The position numbers were made by a program, and so were the translations under genes. 64,000 nt of DNA from Magicicada septendecula (lineage: Eukaryota; Arthropoda; Insecta; Hemiptera; Cicadidae), in NCBI GenBank assembly GCA_034769895.1, contig CM068369.1:149321574-149385573 (forward strand). The letters run 5' to 3'. A model generated the notes under the pieces. The model saw nothing but the letters and a program-made list of their open reading frames with translations, was not told the origin of the DNA and did no database searches. Below, in pieces: positions 34,600 through 46,983 of this stretch (position 1 is its first letter; each line of letters opens with the position of its first letter).

Positions 34600-35430
34600 A
34601 AAATTGCAAGATATACAACCGCCGTTGTATATTTACTCGACCAGGCAGCATCCGTCCTAGACTAGCGTCTAGACCAGCGTAACAACACTTAGGTTCCCAA
34701 GGATCAAGCAAACGTTTCAAGTGGTGCCGCCTTCCTACTTCGCAAAACACATTGGTGATTGGATGTCACTAGTAGAAGCAAGAAACTGAGCTGAACTGAA
34801 GCAATCCAACTGAACTAAAACTTTTTCCAAATCGATCATAGAGGAGTACATTGAAAAGGATTAATACCATTGTGTAGACTGATGGTTTGATGACAAGAGC
34901 GTAGAGTGAGTAGTATGGTTACAGTCGAGGGTGCCTCCCCCTCGTGGACTCTCCAAGATAGCAAGTGTATATCTGTCTGCCTACCTGCCTGGTTGCGATG
35001 CGCTAGACAACCTAGGATCACTTTTTTCTTTCGTTTCGTTTCGGGGTCTTGTAGACATCAAAGGTAATGAAGAAGCAGACGCTGCAGCGAGAAGAGATGA
35101 AATTGTCATACGACCTGAGGCGGTAGTTGCCCCAACTATTATTAATGTGTAACAACACATGTAAACTTCATTGGACAGTTACTGTAACTTTTCCAGTGAA
35201 ACAGAGCGCCCGTAAATTGCAAATGGCAGGTGATCGCAGTCGTCGTGAACAAGTTTGCATCACCAGACATCAAATTGGGAACATGAACCTGGCGTCCTGT
35301 TACTAGACCAAGAACTTTCATTATGCAGTTGTTGGGAGGCACTTACGGAGAATATGTAATTAAAGACTGCAGTGATCATGCTGAACACAGACGTGAGTTG
35401 AAAAATGAACAATAGAGAGACCTCTGCCCT
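34600..35430 (+). pseudogene. LINE pol C-terminal fragment (RNase H and knuckle region)
   Basis: The plus-strand copy of the LINE seen at 29909-31075. Near 34620 it shares YNRRCIFTRPGSIRP with the TFTRPASIRAL segment of that copy. Near 35050 it has RGLVDIKGNEEADAAARRDE, the end of an RNase H domain (H-x-G-I-x-G-N-E-x-A-D). From 35200 come QMAGDRSRREQVCITRHQIG and NMNLASCY, the C-terminal segment, ending with a KDCSDHAEHRRE-like peptide near 35380. Frames are broken throughout. Confidence 0.65.
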
Positions 35431-35439
35431 CCTTAAGAC

Positions 35440-35855
35440 AGAAAGTGTACTATATCGGCTCTAACAAGACTGATTTGTATTTACGTATATACGCAATAAA
35501 AATTTCCATTTTCGTTATGAAGCATGTAGCGGGTGAAATGAGATTTTGCAGGCACGTGGCAGGGTATACTCTCCATGATCACAGAAGAAATACACATATA
35601 CGGCAGAAACTGAGTATTATGAGTATACTCGATAGGATTGCCCAGTATCGGCTGAATTTGTGGGAACATCTTTTGCCGAATGGATGACTACCGCATCCCT
35701 AAACAACTATGGAACTATAAGCCGAAGGGACGGACAGTTGTGGAACGTCCGAAGAAGCGCTGGGGTTATCAGCTCTAGAGTCTTTTTCTGTTTAAGACCG
35801 GAACAAACAATCCTTGGTTTAATCCTTGCAGATGATGATGATTATTATTATTAAG
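35440..35855 (+). pseudogene. RTE-like LINE tail (reverse transcriptase C-terminus)
   Basis: Contains AGEMRFCRHVAGYTLHDHRR, NTHIRQKLSIMSILDRIAQY and RLNLWEHLLPNG, the classic RTE-type tail (EMRFLR.VAGYT..D..RN..IR..L.I..I...I..YR..W..HL). It ends with a GATGATGATTATTATTATT simple tail at 35833-35854. It is the same family as 7930-8300 and 51195-52240. Confidence 0.75.
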
Positions 35856-37829
35856 CTTCTATTTAGGTGAGAAACGGCTTTGATAATGGTGGAAAACTGC
35901 AATACTTCTGGTTGAAATTATTGCGCTAAATTTCATATATACTTAGAAAAGCACTAAACTTAACAAAATTGAAGATAATTAAAACATTATGTTTTTAAAT
36001 ATTTTTTAGTCCTTTCACCTTCAATTTAAAATGTATTTTACTCTAAATATAGAAACCAATCTTGCAATCAGATATTAACGCCAAAAGTCATTCTAATAAT
36101 GATCTTAAGTGACTTACACTACGTTAAAAAATACAAGTAATAAACTAACAAGTTTTGTGCTTACATTTTACAAAATGTGAGGAGATTTTTAAAATGTTTC
36201 TTAACTTTGAGAAAAGTCAAATTAAGACACATTTAAGACATGACAATAACATAGTAACTTATAATGAATATTTAACCTGCAAGAGTATATGTAAGTGGCA
36301 AAACACATGGAAATTATCTTCTTTTTCTTTAGCATTTCCGGAAAAAGGCAACCAGCATCAAATATCCCTCCACCACTTTTCCAGTTTTTCGACAACTTAA
36401 CTCGTTTCCTTATGGCGCCTAGCTTAATGTAGGTAGTATTTTGGTGGCTTTCTCAAAATGTGTTCCCTCCAGCGATTTCTAAAATTTACTATTTTCTTTT
36501 TTTTTAGTATACCTTTTACTCCCAACCAATTCTCAGTAATATTACGGAGAATATACTTCACTAAGTGGGAAGTAATTAGCAGCAGTTAAGGAACACCTTT
36601 CATTACAACACTAAGTAGAGTCACACGTAGTAATCTTCTCAGGAACCTGTAACATCATGAACAATCTATAGTATTCATAAACAACTCACACACGAGGAAG
36701 CCGTAATGATAGCAATATAGAAATAACGCTATGTCGTCAACTTTTAAAGAACGCTAGTTTCTAGTAAAAAATAACAATTGAATGAAATGAATGCTTTTTG
36801 AAAATATAATACAAGTACTTTTATTTGTTTAAATGGACTATGTGTTAACATTTTAACTACTGAGATTCTTATTTTATACTCGTGGATCTCCACTTTAGAT
36901 ACTTTCATTTTGTTTTTGGATACTTTCAGACACCATTTTGTTTTTGCTTTTATTTAAATATATACTAGGTCTGTCCTGACTATTCCAATCAGTAAACATT
37001 CTGATTTCGCTTTCTTGTCTACGAAAATTATTATATAGGATGGCTGTTTTTTTTTTAGCACAGTGAAAATACAATAAAAATAATTATTGTATAAGTAATG
37101 CGTAAGCATTTTAATTACATTTTTGAAAACTGAATAACGTTATATTGGGAATGTATATTTAATAAAATTAAATGTGCTGAAGGCATACAATATTAAATTG
37201 GCAGAACACGCGATGAATCATTTACTCTGCCATACTTACACGTAGTCATGCAGGTTTCAATAGATCTTTTGTCTAGTGTTTCTACTGCCTCAGGACTAAC
37301 TATTAGACTGCTACCTGTATCCTTTGTCTCTCTCCTATTACAAAAGGTACAATACGGAGGGCATAAAACCCCCTCCTTTACCTTCAGGGTATTATCAGGG
37401 TCAAACAGTTTCCTTTACGTAAAACGTTCTTAGTCAGTCCAAGGAAATTTATTAATGAAATTTCTATACACTTTCCTTTAAAGCTGTTCTTAGTAATTAT
37501 AATACAATTAACAACTTGTAGTGTATCCTATTTGTTAAAACTTTAATGTTTTGTTTAATACTTGCTAGTGATGAAAATGATGATGATTTTGTGCATAACG
37601 TTTATTTGCAAATACTCCTTAAGGAGGCACTATCAGTTGACAAAGCTAAATATGGATAAATATGGTGGAATCCAATATATTTTCAAACTTTTTAAGACAT
37701 CAGTGTGATACTATGTCAAAAAGACAACATAGGAAATCTAATAATATGCAATAAAACACGAGATGCACAAAATGCTACTTACAGGAATAGACTGCTCGGT
37801 GCTCTAAATGACCTTAGACAATAATTGCT
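35856..37829. other. AT-rich interval without recognisable genes
   Basis: I see no feature I can support. A 61-codon frame at 37248-37433 has no motif. Confidence 0.6.
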
Positions 37830-38709
37830 TAAGACTTAGTGAATGGAGAACTATGCAATATAGTCGAGGATGCAAATGTTTAAAGGATGTGACTTTGAGT
37901 CTGACCATTCTCATATCAAACGCTAGTATTCCTTGACCCACAGAACGGCAGTTACCCAAACAAACATTCAAGGTACATATATTACAAGACGATAGATTAC
38001 GACAACTGAACCAGGCTCAGCTGTGTTGATTTACGTAACAAACATCGACAAATAATAATGTAAGTCAAGAGTGCCATAATATCAGAGCTATTATCTGGGA
38101 TATATAATATCCCACGCGACATAAGAAGCATTAAGAACGAGACGTAAAATACACGAAACCGCGGCATGCTTATATGGAATGACGATATTGCCCAAATAAT
38201 AAATGTAAAGAGACAGACCTGTTTGAAATATTTAGCTTTAAAAACTAATCAGACAAAGTCAGTGTCTGAACTTTGCTGTGCCATTCACATATAACCTCTG
38301 CTGTGCAACTGCCAGAAAAGAAGTAACGAAAATCAAACGAAATATTCGTGAGAACTCTATAAGTGATACAGAGCAGGAATTGCTGGTTAGGGAGAAAAAG
38401 CTTGCAAAATATTATTCATCTTAATCAAGCAGACTCAGATAATTTAAAGATCAGTAATATGGCAGAGGAGAAGAAGGAATGGCACAGACAGTATGAGTGG
38501 CTGTGGACTCAGGAGCAACTTGAGGAAACAAAATTTCCAGACAGCAATAAATATGTGGATTTCCTACAATGCTGTAAAAAGAGAAAATCACTCGGCACTG
38601 ATGGATTGAATTTTGAGCTTACAAAGTATGCGTCAGCCTACCTGCTTGATTTTGTATTGAACTTCATTAATCTGTGCTGTACCACCGGTCATATTGAAGA
38701 TTGGCAGAT
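37830..38709 (+). pseudogene. RTE-like LINE, 5' half of a split copy (endonuclease end and RT start)
   Basis: Near 37890 the plus strand reads MFKGCDFESDHSHIKR, matching the endonuclease C-terminal SDH signature (RG.D..SDH.L..). The linker near 38180 has MLIWNDDIAQIINVKRQTCL then KYLALKTNQT. From 38458 a 125-codon frame has KKRKSLGTDGLNFELTKYAS, the RT fingers motif (K.PG.DG...E.LK), and ends at GHIEDWQ. Stops and shifts show decay. At 38709 it is interrupted by the Jockey-like LINE; the next RT segment resumes at 51195. Confidence 0.8.
38696..38709. repeat. Target site duplication of the Jockey-like LINE (left copy)
   Basis: GAAGATTGGCAGAT. The identical 14 bp occur at 51195-51208, on the far side of the nested insertions. 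Confidence 0.95.
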
Positions 38710-38953
38710 TTATTTTTTTTTTTTTCGGCAGGGCAGGTGAAAATCTCTATAGACACACTGGAGCCCCGTAGCTCCAGGTAGTGTGGGACTCTAACCCACT
38801 AAAAACACCTCCCTTTGCAACAACTGAGCGAGCCCATCAAGTTGCTTTTCTTTAATATTACAGTCACGGTTTATGGGGTAGAAGCCCACTGGCTGTTCCC
38901 CGGGTTGAGATTATTGCCTTTCTCTCTTTTAGAGTTTTACAGATTTAAATGCA

Positions 38954-39314
38954 CTAGTGTGTCACCAAATCTTGGGGCTTCAATCTTTTAAGCCTTCTTA
39001 ACGTGTGAGGAGCTTCTTCCACCACGCAAAGCATTTCTGGATTTATATGAGTCTGAATTCTCCTGTCATGGTTAACTGCATATTTTGTTACGATTTCACT
39101 GACATATTCTACTTTGAGATCTTTGTGCAGATTGTCATTCCTAATATACCAGGGGGCATCAACGATACTCCTAAGTACTTTGTTTTGAAAAGTTTGGATC
39201 ATTTGAATGTTAGATTTCTTGGTGCATCCCCAGAGTTGTACACCATAAGTCCACACAGGTCTCAGCACTTGTTTATACAACAGCAATTTGTTTTCAACTG
39301 TTAGTTGTGAATTC
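38954..39314 (-). pseudogene. Jockey-like ORF2, C-terminal part
   Basis: The minus-strand frame reads LLYKQVLRPVWTYGVQLWGC then TKKSNIQMIQTFQNKVLRSI and VDAPWYIRNDNLHKDL. This is the typical post-RT region of Jockey-clade elements (LYK..LRP.W.YG...WG.A..S....IQ..Q.K.LR.I..AP.Y..N). It ends at 38954 without an RNase H domain, as usual for Jockey. It is the continuation of the 46984-49298 frame and is separated from it by the BEL insertion. Confidence 0.9.
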
Positions 39315-39319
39315 CTACC
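39315..39319. repeat. 5-bp target duplication of the BEL element (left)
   Basis: CTACC, repeated at 46979-46983 immediately after the right LTR. Confidence 0.9.
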
Positions 39320-39785
39320 TGTTTAAACTTTGTACTGTTTTATCAGCTGTAAGCAGTCTACTAACATTGCACGGCACGCGCGGATGACGTCACGCGTTAT
39401 CAAACCTTGCAATCGGCCAGCCTAGCCGACTGCAAGCCAGTATTAGTTCAGTTTATAACACGACTCCGAGCGCAACTCTCGTTAAACACATCTCTTACAG
39501 CCGCGGCTTTTGGCTATTATACAGCATACATTTATAACATTCAACTTTAATCGTCTACCTGCGTCCATCTACCATGGACCACGATTTCATTCAAAGTTGA
39601 TTTCGGGCATTATCGCCTCAAAATGCATCCGCACGTGCTGATCGTAACTAACAAACCAAAGTATTCAATAAACGCATGTTCAATATCTTAAATACAGTCC
39701 ACTTCTTTCTAACAAACAATCCAGCCTTCCTTATTAGCGTCTTTGGAATAACTCGCGATTCTTCAAGAGCTTCCAAACCGCATCA
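39320..39785 (+). repeat. 5' LTR of the BEL element
   Basis: 466 bp with TG...CA ends. It is identical to the right LTR (46513-46978) except for C/T near 39377 and T/C near 39639. It includes GC-richer ACGTCACGCG motifs and AATAAA near 39668. Confidence 0.97.
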
Positions 39786-39930
39786 TTTTTGGTCCCACCG
39801 GACCGGATTTCACATTTCAGGCCAAAAACGACATCATTTTTGGTCCAATCAGGCAGGATTTCATATTTTCAGGCCAAAACAAACTAGATCATTTTTGGTC
39901 CCAACGGCAAAGATTTCTCATACCTGAGTA
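39781..39930 (+). repeat. Tandem PBS-like units at the start of the BEL leader
   Basis: Three head-to-tail units start at 39781, 39832 and 39888. Each begins with (C)ATCATTTTTGGTCC, that is, the last bases of the LTR plus the first bases downstream of it, and continues with a GGATTTCA-like and an AGGCCAAAA-like segment. The first unit adjoins the LTR and should be the PBS; the other two are near copies. A weaker fourth echo, GCATCATTTTCGTCC, lies at 40001. Confidence 0.7.
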
Positions 39931-40602
39931 CACAGGCGACAGCATTTATTTATGTACATCATTTCTGGAAAAACCAATCTGAATTTAATCACGACAGACG
40001 GGCATCATTTTCGTCCTGAGCGACACCATTATCGTGAATCACGTCGCAGTCATCTCGACAAGATTCAGCCAAGCAGTAGACCAGAGACGACGGGACGAAA
40101 CAGGACAACATTTTCGAGATTCCACAGCTTTAATTGATGGAGGGTACAACATGAGGCAACGGCTAACCGGCAGAGACAGGAGGTGTAGCAGCTCCAAACG
40201 GGATCGAAGCCAGCTTCATCACGAATGGATCGACGACCACGTGACTATAAACTTTACCTATATTTGATTTATTTTTAATAATATTTCACTCAGTGTGTAT
40301 TTTTTGACATATTTATATAAACAATTAACTTATTACACAATATAAATTAATAGATGGTTGGCAGCTCATTCTCAGTCAGAACTTTAAAGATAAAGCTATA
40401 CTTTGTAATCATTTAGATTTATAATTTCAATAATTTAATTGCCAACGAGTTTGATTAGTTAGAGAGAGTAAGTTTATGTTCAAACCAACGATCGCTAGCC
40501 ACCAAACGTATTTAAACTCATTCAAAATTAAGTTTGTGGTTCACATGCTCGATGCTCAATTGTTTCTAAATATCTTTCCCTTTTTTATCTCAAACTGTAA
40601 TA
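39931..40602 (+). other. BEL leader (5' untranslated region)
   Basis: About 670 bp between the repeated PBS-like units and the Gag-Pol start. No long frame; expected to hold packaging and translation signals, but none can be identified by eye. Confidence 0.6.
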
Positions 40603-43600
40603 ATGGCCGATGTAAGGGCTCTGATAAAAAAACGAGGTACAATTAAGGCCTCAATATCCCGAATAAATACCTTCGCGGATAATTTTGATGTGTTAAACAG
40701 CGATCCTCATGCGCTCAAAATAAAACTGCGTCATTTGATGGAATTATCCACCAAATATGACGAGATACAGTCACAAATCGAGGCTGAGGAAGCAGACGTT
40801 GCGTCAACAAGTGATAGAGTGCAAACGGAGGACGATCTCTGTGCTATAGAATGCAAATTGCAACACTTGTTGGAGCAATCTGAGCACTTGAACCAAAAAC
40901 CACTAATTAATACTGATGGTAAACAGCCTAAAACAACCCCCATTCAATTGGAACCAATAAAATTACCACGGTTCGAGGGTAGTATTGTGGAATGGCAACA
41001 TTATTACCATATTTTTATGGAACTAATTCATGTCAGAACAGACCTGACAGATATACAGAAGCTTCATTATTTGCACTCGTCATTACATGGCGAGGCGCTT
41101 AACGTAATAAAATCATTACCCATAACACATGAAAATTACGCGGTGGCTATCGATCTGTTGAGGAATAGATATGATAGTAAGCTGATTGTCTCCGCTCACC
41201 ACGTGTGGAATGTACTAGACGTACCATTAGTCCAGCAGGAATCCCAAGGTAGCATATCGCAATTTATTGATCAAATCTCTGGAAATATAAACGCTTTAAA
41301 TAATCTCAAACTGCCAGTCAACACGTTTGAAATTATTGTCGTAAATCATCTAGCCAAAAAACTTGACAGTTACACTTTACGTTTGTGGAAAGAGAGTTTA
41401 TCGGAGCATAAACTCCCTGATTTTAATAGTTTTATAAATTTTTTAAATTCACGTAGGAAACTACTGCAAAATATCGATAACGCGACTAGCCCAACGAGCA
41501 GGTTGAACAAAAGCGATAAGTCTCCTTATCGCAAAGCAGTTAAACAGATAAGCACTCCAAAGGGCGCATTCCACTCACATATTAGAAATAATTTATGCAG
41601 GCTATGTAACGGTGGACATAGACTTAGCGATTGCCCACAATTTATATCGCTGTCTATCCCTGATAGAAAAAATGCGTTACTAAAAAACAAACTTTGCTTA
41701 AACTGTCTCCGTTCGGGACACGAGGGTTCAAAATGTCCCTCCAAATTTTCATGTAAAAAATGTTCTAGGCGTCACCACACCACGATTCATGTCCCCAACA
41801 GGGACGTAACTTCTGTTAACAACCAGTGCTCACTGAAATCACAGACCAATAAATCGGTATTGTTATCTACCGCCGTCTGTATGACATACAATAAAGTCGG
41901 CAAAAAATTTCCCGTTAGGATATTACTGGATTCCGGTTCTCAAGCGAACTTTTGCACAATGGATTTCGCCCGCAGGTTGGGCCTCCAATTAGTTAAATCG
42001 CAATTGCCCATCACGGGTATAAACAACTCGCTTTCCCAGGCTGACTTCAGTACTAACGTAAGGCTACATTCACGCTATAAACCCTTCACGTTAAACGCAC
42101 ATTGTGCCGTATTACCCAGTATAACTAATAATTTACCGGCGGAGTCGTTCAATCTTACCTCTTTAAATTTACCCAAGCGCATATTCTTGGCGGATCCTCA
42201 CCTACATTGCTCATCGCAAGTCGATATATTAATCGGCGCTCAATATTTTCTACAATTAATTGAACCTGTGAAATATACGCGCGGACCACACTTTCCTATA
42301 ATTCAGGAAACCAAGTTAGGATTTATTTTGGCCGGTGACTTACCATTCAACGTCGATGTGACTAAAACGGTTTCTTCATTTATGGTCTGTAAGGATGATA
42401 ATCAGGTTTCCTCGCAACTAAAGGAATTTTGGAAGTTGGAGGAAATCTCTAGTCGCGAAACCCGATCTGAGGACTCACCGTGTGAAAGGCATTTCGTGGA
42501 AAACACTAGCCGCAATCGCGACGGGAGATTCGTGGTAGCCCTGCCCCGCAGATCTGACAAATCTTATTTGGGAGATTCTCTCCGCGGAGCAATACGCAGA
42601 TTCCAATCGTTAGAATTCAAATTCAAGCAGAACCCTACCCTTTACAAGGATTATAGCGAGTTCATGAATGACTACTTAAGACTTGGCCACATGTCGCCGC
42701 TTAATGAATACGATCTGTCGCTTGACAGGTCAGAGATCTTTTATCTGCCCCATCACGCAGTCTTCAAAGACTCTAGCTTAACCACTAAATTGCGCGTGGT
42801 ATTTGACGCATCCGCTAAAACCACCAATAATTTGTCCCTTAACGACACTTTAATGGTCGGTCCTACGATCCAGCAGGATCTGTTTTCGATAATGGTTCGG
42901 TTCCGCACCCACCGATACGTGCTTATTGCGGACATTGAAAAGATGTATCGCCAGATCATTGTTAATCCTAAGGATTCAAACTTGCAACGCATTGTTTGGC
43001 GTGATGCACCGCATAAGAAATTGCGACATTACGCGTTAAGGACGGTTACATATGGCACTGCTAGTGCCTCCTTCCTTGCTACGCGTTGTCTGGCTCAAAT
43101 AGCTTATGAAAATAAAGCCGACTACCCTACCGCTGCTAAGGCCATAGCAAATGACTTTTACGTAGACGATCTCATAACGGGTTCGGATGATCCGAACAGC
43201 TTAGCTGAAATGAAAGGCGAGATCGAGAAGTTGTTGAGGAGGTATGGTTTTTCGTTACACAAATGGTTCTCTAACCACCATAAGATTACGACTCTTCGCG
43301 CCCAAGTAACCCGTGACTTCGGCAAGGGTCAAAACGTGCGTACCTTGGGCATACAGTGGAATGTTGAGGGGGATAACTTTTTGTACACCGTTAGGGGTGA
43401 TGACAATTTAACCGTTCTCAACAAGAGAAGCGTGTTGTCAATCATTGCCGGGATCTATGATCCACTAGGTCTAATTGCTCCCATCACATTTTGCTGCAAG
43501 CATTTTGTGCAGCAGTTGTGGTTGGCGGGCACTGATTGGGACGAACCCTTGTCCGGGTCACTGGCCAATCAATGGTCGGAATTATACGCCCAATTAGTCT

Positions 43601-45738
43601 CTGACACTCATTTTGAGATTACGAGGTCGGTTAAGAGTTCGAACAGTTACCCAGTTAGTTCATTGCAGCTGCACGGATTCGCCGACGCTTCGGTTAAAGG
43701 TTACGCGTGTTGCATTTATGTGCGGGCGGTCTATTCGAACGGCGCCATATCATCAAACTTGTTGTGTGCTAAATCTAGGGTCGCTCCGCTGAAACAGATA
43801 ACGCTTCCTAGACTTGAACTTTGTGCTTGTTTATTGTTGGCTCAATTAGCATCCAAGGTTTTAAATGCCGTCGATTACAATTTTGACGGATTATATCTTT
43901 ATTCGGATTCGATGATAGCGTTGTACTGGATACATCAGCAATCTTCCCGCTGGAAGGTATTTGTGGCTAACCGTGTCGCAGAAATACAGCGTCTTGTTAG
44001 CAGCAGGGGAACTTGGCGTCATGTAGTATCGAATGACAACCCTGCCGACGTTTTATCGCGCGGTTGCCTCCCTCGTAGTCTGCACTGTCATGCTCAATGG
44101 TGGCATGGTCCCTCCTGGTTGGCTCGTGATGCGGCCTCATGGCCGGTCAGCGCGTTCGACATTAATACTCCCTGTACCTTTCCCGACATTGAAGAGGAAC
44201 GTCGCAAGCAGGCTCAGACCTCACTAATTGTCGCGTCCTCAACACATAGTTACATTGAAAACTATTCATCTCTTACGAGGCTTATTCGCGTCTTCGCCTA
44301 CTGCCGTCGATTTCTTCGCAATTCTAGGCTCGCGGTGGTTGATAGAGACACGTCCTTTTTGTCGGCTCAAGAATTGTCTGACACGCTCTTGGTTTTTGTC
44401 CGGCAATCTCAGAAGTTGCATTTCGACGTAGAGGTTAGGGAACTTGAGGCACACCGGTGCCTTCCACGCAGTAGTAAAATTCTTGCTCTCAACCCATTCC
44501 TGGATAAATCAGGCATTTTAAGAGTGGGTGGACGCTTGCAATTCTCCCCACTTAGCTACGAGACTAAACACCAAATAATTTTACACCCGCACTCTCATCT
44601 CACGAGATTAATAATTGAATACGAACACATCCGTTTGTTGCACGCTGGAGTGCAATCAACTCAAGCTTCGCTTAGGCGTAAGTATTGGATCATACACGAT
44701 AAGTCCTATATCCGCTCAGTGATACATAAGTGTGTCACTTGTTTTCGTTTCCGGGCTAAAGGCGCGAATCAATTACTCGGTCAATTACCCTCTTCTAGGG
44801 TCACGCCGTCAAGGCCATTCTCACAGTCGGCCGTGGATTAGGCAGGTCCGGTGCTTTTGCGCCATGGCGGGCAGCGCTCTAAGTCCACGACCAAGGCATA
44901 TATCGCTCTATTTATATGCATGTGTACTAGGGCCATCCATTTAGAATTGGTGTCGGATCTTACTTCCAACGCCTTTATAGCGGCTTTAAAAAGGTTCATA
45001 TCGCGCAGAGGTATTCCCGCGCAAATATTTTCGGATAATGGCACGAATTTTCGTCGTGCCAACCACACGTTGCATGATTGGTACAAATTTTTAACCTCCA
45101 AGGAAGTTGAACAATCTTCTCTGGAGTTTTGCGGTCTCCACGGCATCAAATGGTCCTTTATCCCCCCTTCAGCCCCTCATTTCGGTGGTTTGTGGGAAAG
45201 TGGTGTAAGGAGTGTTAAATTACATTTACGTCGCGTAATTGGCGGTACGATCTTGAATTTTGAGGAATATTCTACCCTTCTTTCTCAAATTGACGCTTGC
45301 CTTAATTCACGCCCGTTATGCGCCGTGTCCGACGATGCTAGAGACCCTGAACCCTTAACACCCGCTCATTTTTTGGTCGGTGCTCCACTGACGGCACTTC
45401 CGGAACCCGACTATACACAAGGCAATAATACTCATTTGGGCAGATGGCTTCTGCTCCAAAAATTTACGCAGACCATCTGGAAACGGTGGTCTAGGGATTA
45501 TCTGCACCAGCTGCAGCAGCGCAACAAATGGCGCACCCCATTTAAGAATTTGAAGGTCGGACAACTTGTCCTCATTTTGGATGACAATTCCCCCCCTCTA
45601 GAATGGAAGCGTGGGGTAATTACCAATGTTTTTCCGGGTCAAGATTCCTTAGTACGCGTCGCAGAAGTACGCACCGCGCTAGGTATCTTACGCCGACCCA
45701 TCCACAAATTATGCCCCCTTCCGGTGGCAACAAGCTAA
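40603..45738 (+). pseudogene. BEL/Pao Gag-Pol polyprotein, one in-frame stop
   Basis: A single frame of 1711 codons starts at the ATG at 40603, interrupted only by TAG at 44839-44841. Visible in order: Gag-like N-terminus; two zinc knuckles (CRLCNGGHRLSDC near residue 332, then CLNCLRSGHEGSKC); an A17-type aspartic protease with LLDSGSQ near 444; reverse transcriptase with ADIEKMYRQI near 776 and the catalytic YVDD near 853; RNase H with HGFADAS near 1024 and LYSDS; an integrase zinc-binding region ending in CVTC near 1377. The integrase core starts with the Asp at residue 1412, directly before the stop, then has DNGTNF and PHFGGLWESGVRSVK after it. The C-terminal LKVGQLVLI...EWKRGVI segment is typical of BEL. 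Apart from the stop it appears intact, so this copy is a very recently inactivated element (or needs readthrough, or the stop is a sequencing error). Confidence 0.97.
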
Positions 45739-45765
45739 TCGTATGCGTGCCATACGAGACATACG

Positions 45766-45798
<33 letters not shown>

Positions 45799-46512
45799 TG
45801 TGTGCGTGTCACATTACATGGAACACGCCCGGGACATTCCCCGGGGTGAGCATACAAGTCAATTGTATCATAAGCATTGTAACATTGTTAAGTGTCGCTA
45901 GCTATTACAGAAATAGTGATTGTGTCTCATATGTACTATCAATTATTATGAATGTTGTGTATTGTTAATATGTTTATGTGATTCAAATTCCGAGAACCAC
46001 AAGTGTCAGTTATAGTGTCAATTATTCTATATGTGTATTGTATTTTTCAATGTCATGTACCATTGAACTTTGATACGATTATGATAACATTATGTTTCTA
46101 TTATTTCTATTACTATATATGAAGCAGTGATCAAGATGGTTTCTCTTATATAATTTAAGATTATTATTTACGTTTGTCAAGGTTTAAATATATGTATTTT
46201 TTATCCATATGTTATGCTTCAAGAGAGATCATGTTCAGTTATGTAAAGGTTCATTTTTATCATGATTTATTATTTGTTGTACCTTTTCTAGTACAGAAAT
46301 TGTTTTGTTTTGACTTAAGCTTTGTGCTAGGTTAATGAATTTTGTTTTCTACAAATTTTATATATAAGTCTTTAAGTATATTATGTTTATTATGTCTATG
46401 CTCTCTGGCCAGTGCGCCAATTATTGTATCGCTTACGACATGTAAGTCTAAGTATTATATTGTTCAATTTAACCGTTAATGTACAAAATCGTCCCGATTT
46501 TGGCGGGCAGTA
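45739..46512 (+). other. BEL 3' untranslated region
   Basis: AT-rich with a GT microsatellite (45768-45796). It ends in TTTTGGCGGGCAGTA, the likely plus-strand priming tract, immediately before the right LTR. Confidence 0.75.
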
Positions 46513-46978
46513 TGTTTAAACTTTGTACTGTTTTATCAGCTGTAAGCAGTCTACTAACATTGCACGGCATGCGCGGATGACGTCACGCGTTATCAAACCT
46601 TGCAATCGGCCAGCCTAGCCGACTGCAAGCCAGTATTAGTTCAGTTTATAACACGACTCCGAGCGCAACTCTCGTTAAACACATCTCTTACAGCCGCGGC
46701 TTTTGGCTATTATACAGCATACATTTATAACATTCAACTTTAATCGTCTACCTGCGTCCATCTACCATGGACCACGATTTCATTCAAAGTTGATTTCGGG
46801 CATTATCGCCTCAAAATGCATCCGCACGTGCCGATCGTAACTAACAAACCAAAGTATTCAATAAACGCATGTTCAATATCTTAAATACAGTCCACTTCTT
46901 TCTAACAAACAATCCAGCCTTCCTTATTAGCGTCTTTGGAATAACTCGCGATTCTTCAAGAGCTTCCAAACCGCATCA
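46513..46978 (+). repeat. 3' LTR of the BEL element
   Basis: 466 bp, TG...CA ends, near identical to the left LTR. It is followed by the CTACC target duplication at 46979-46983. Confidence 0.97.
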
Positions 46979-46983
46979 CTACC

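Larger units (their letters stand above)
38710..39319 (-). mobile_element. Jockey-like LINE, 3' part of the split copy
   Basis: A poly(A) tail, seen as T-rich on the plus strand (38710-38725), is followed by about 225 bp of 3' UTR. Above it lies the C-terminus of the pol-like ORF2 (stop at 38954). The part above 39319 continues at 46979 after removal of the BEL insertion and its target duplication. Confidence 0.9.
39320..46978 (+). mobile_element. BEL/Pao LTR retrotransposon, near intact
   Basis: A complete 7659-bp plus-strand element. It has 466-bp LTRs (TGTTTAAAC ... CCGCATCA), 5-bp target duplications (CTACC), a long leader with repeated PBS-like units, one long Gag-Pol frame (40603-45738, broken by one stop) and a 3' region ending in a purine-rich GGCGGGCAGTA before the right LTR. 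The LTRs differ at only two sites that I found, so the insertion is recent. It landed inside the minus-strand Jockey-like LINE. Confidence 0.97.
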
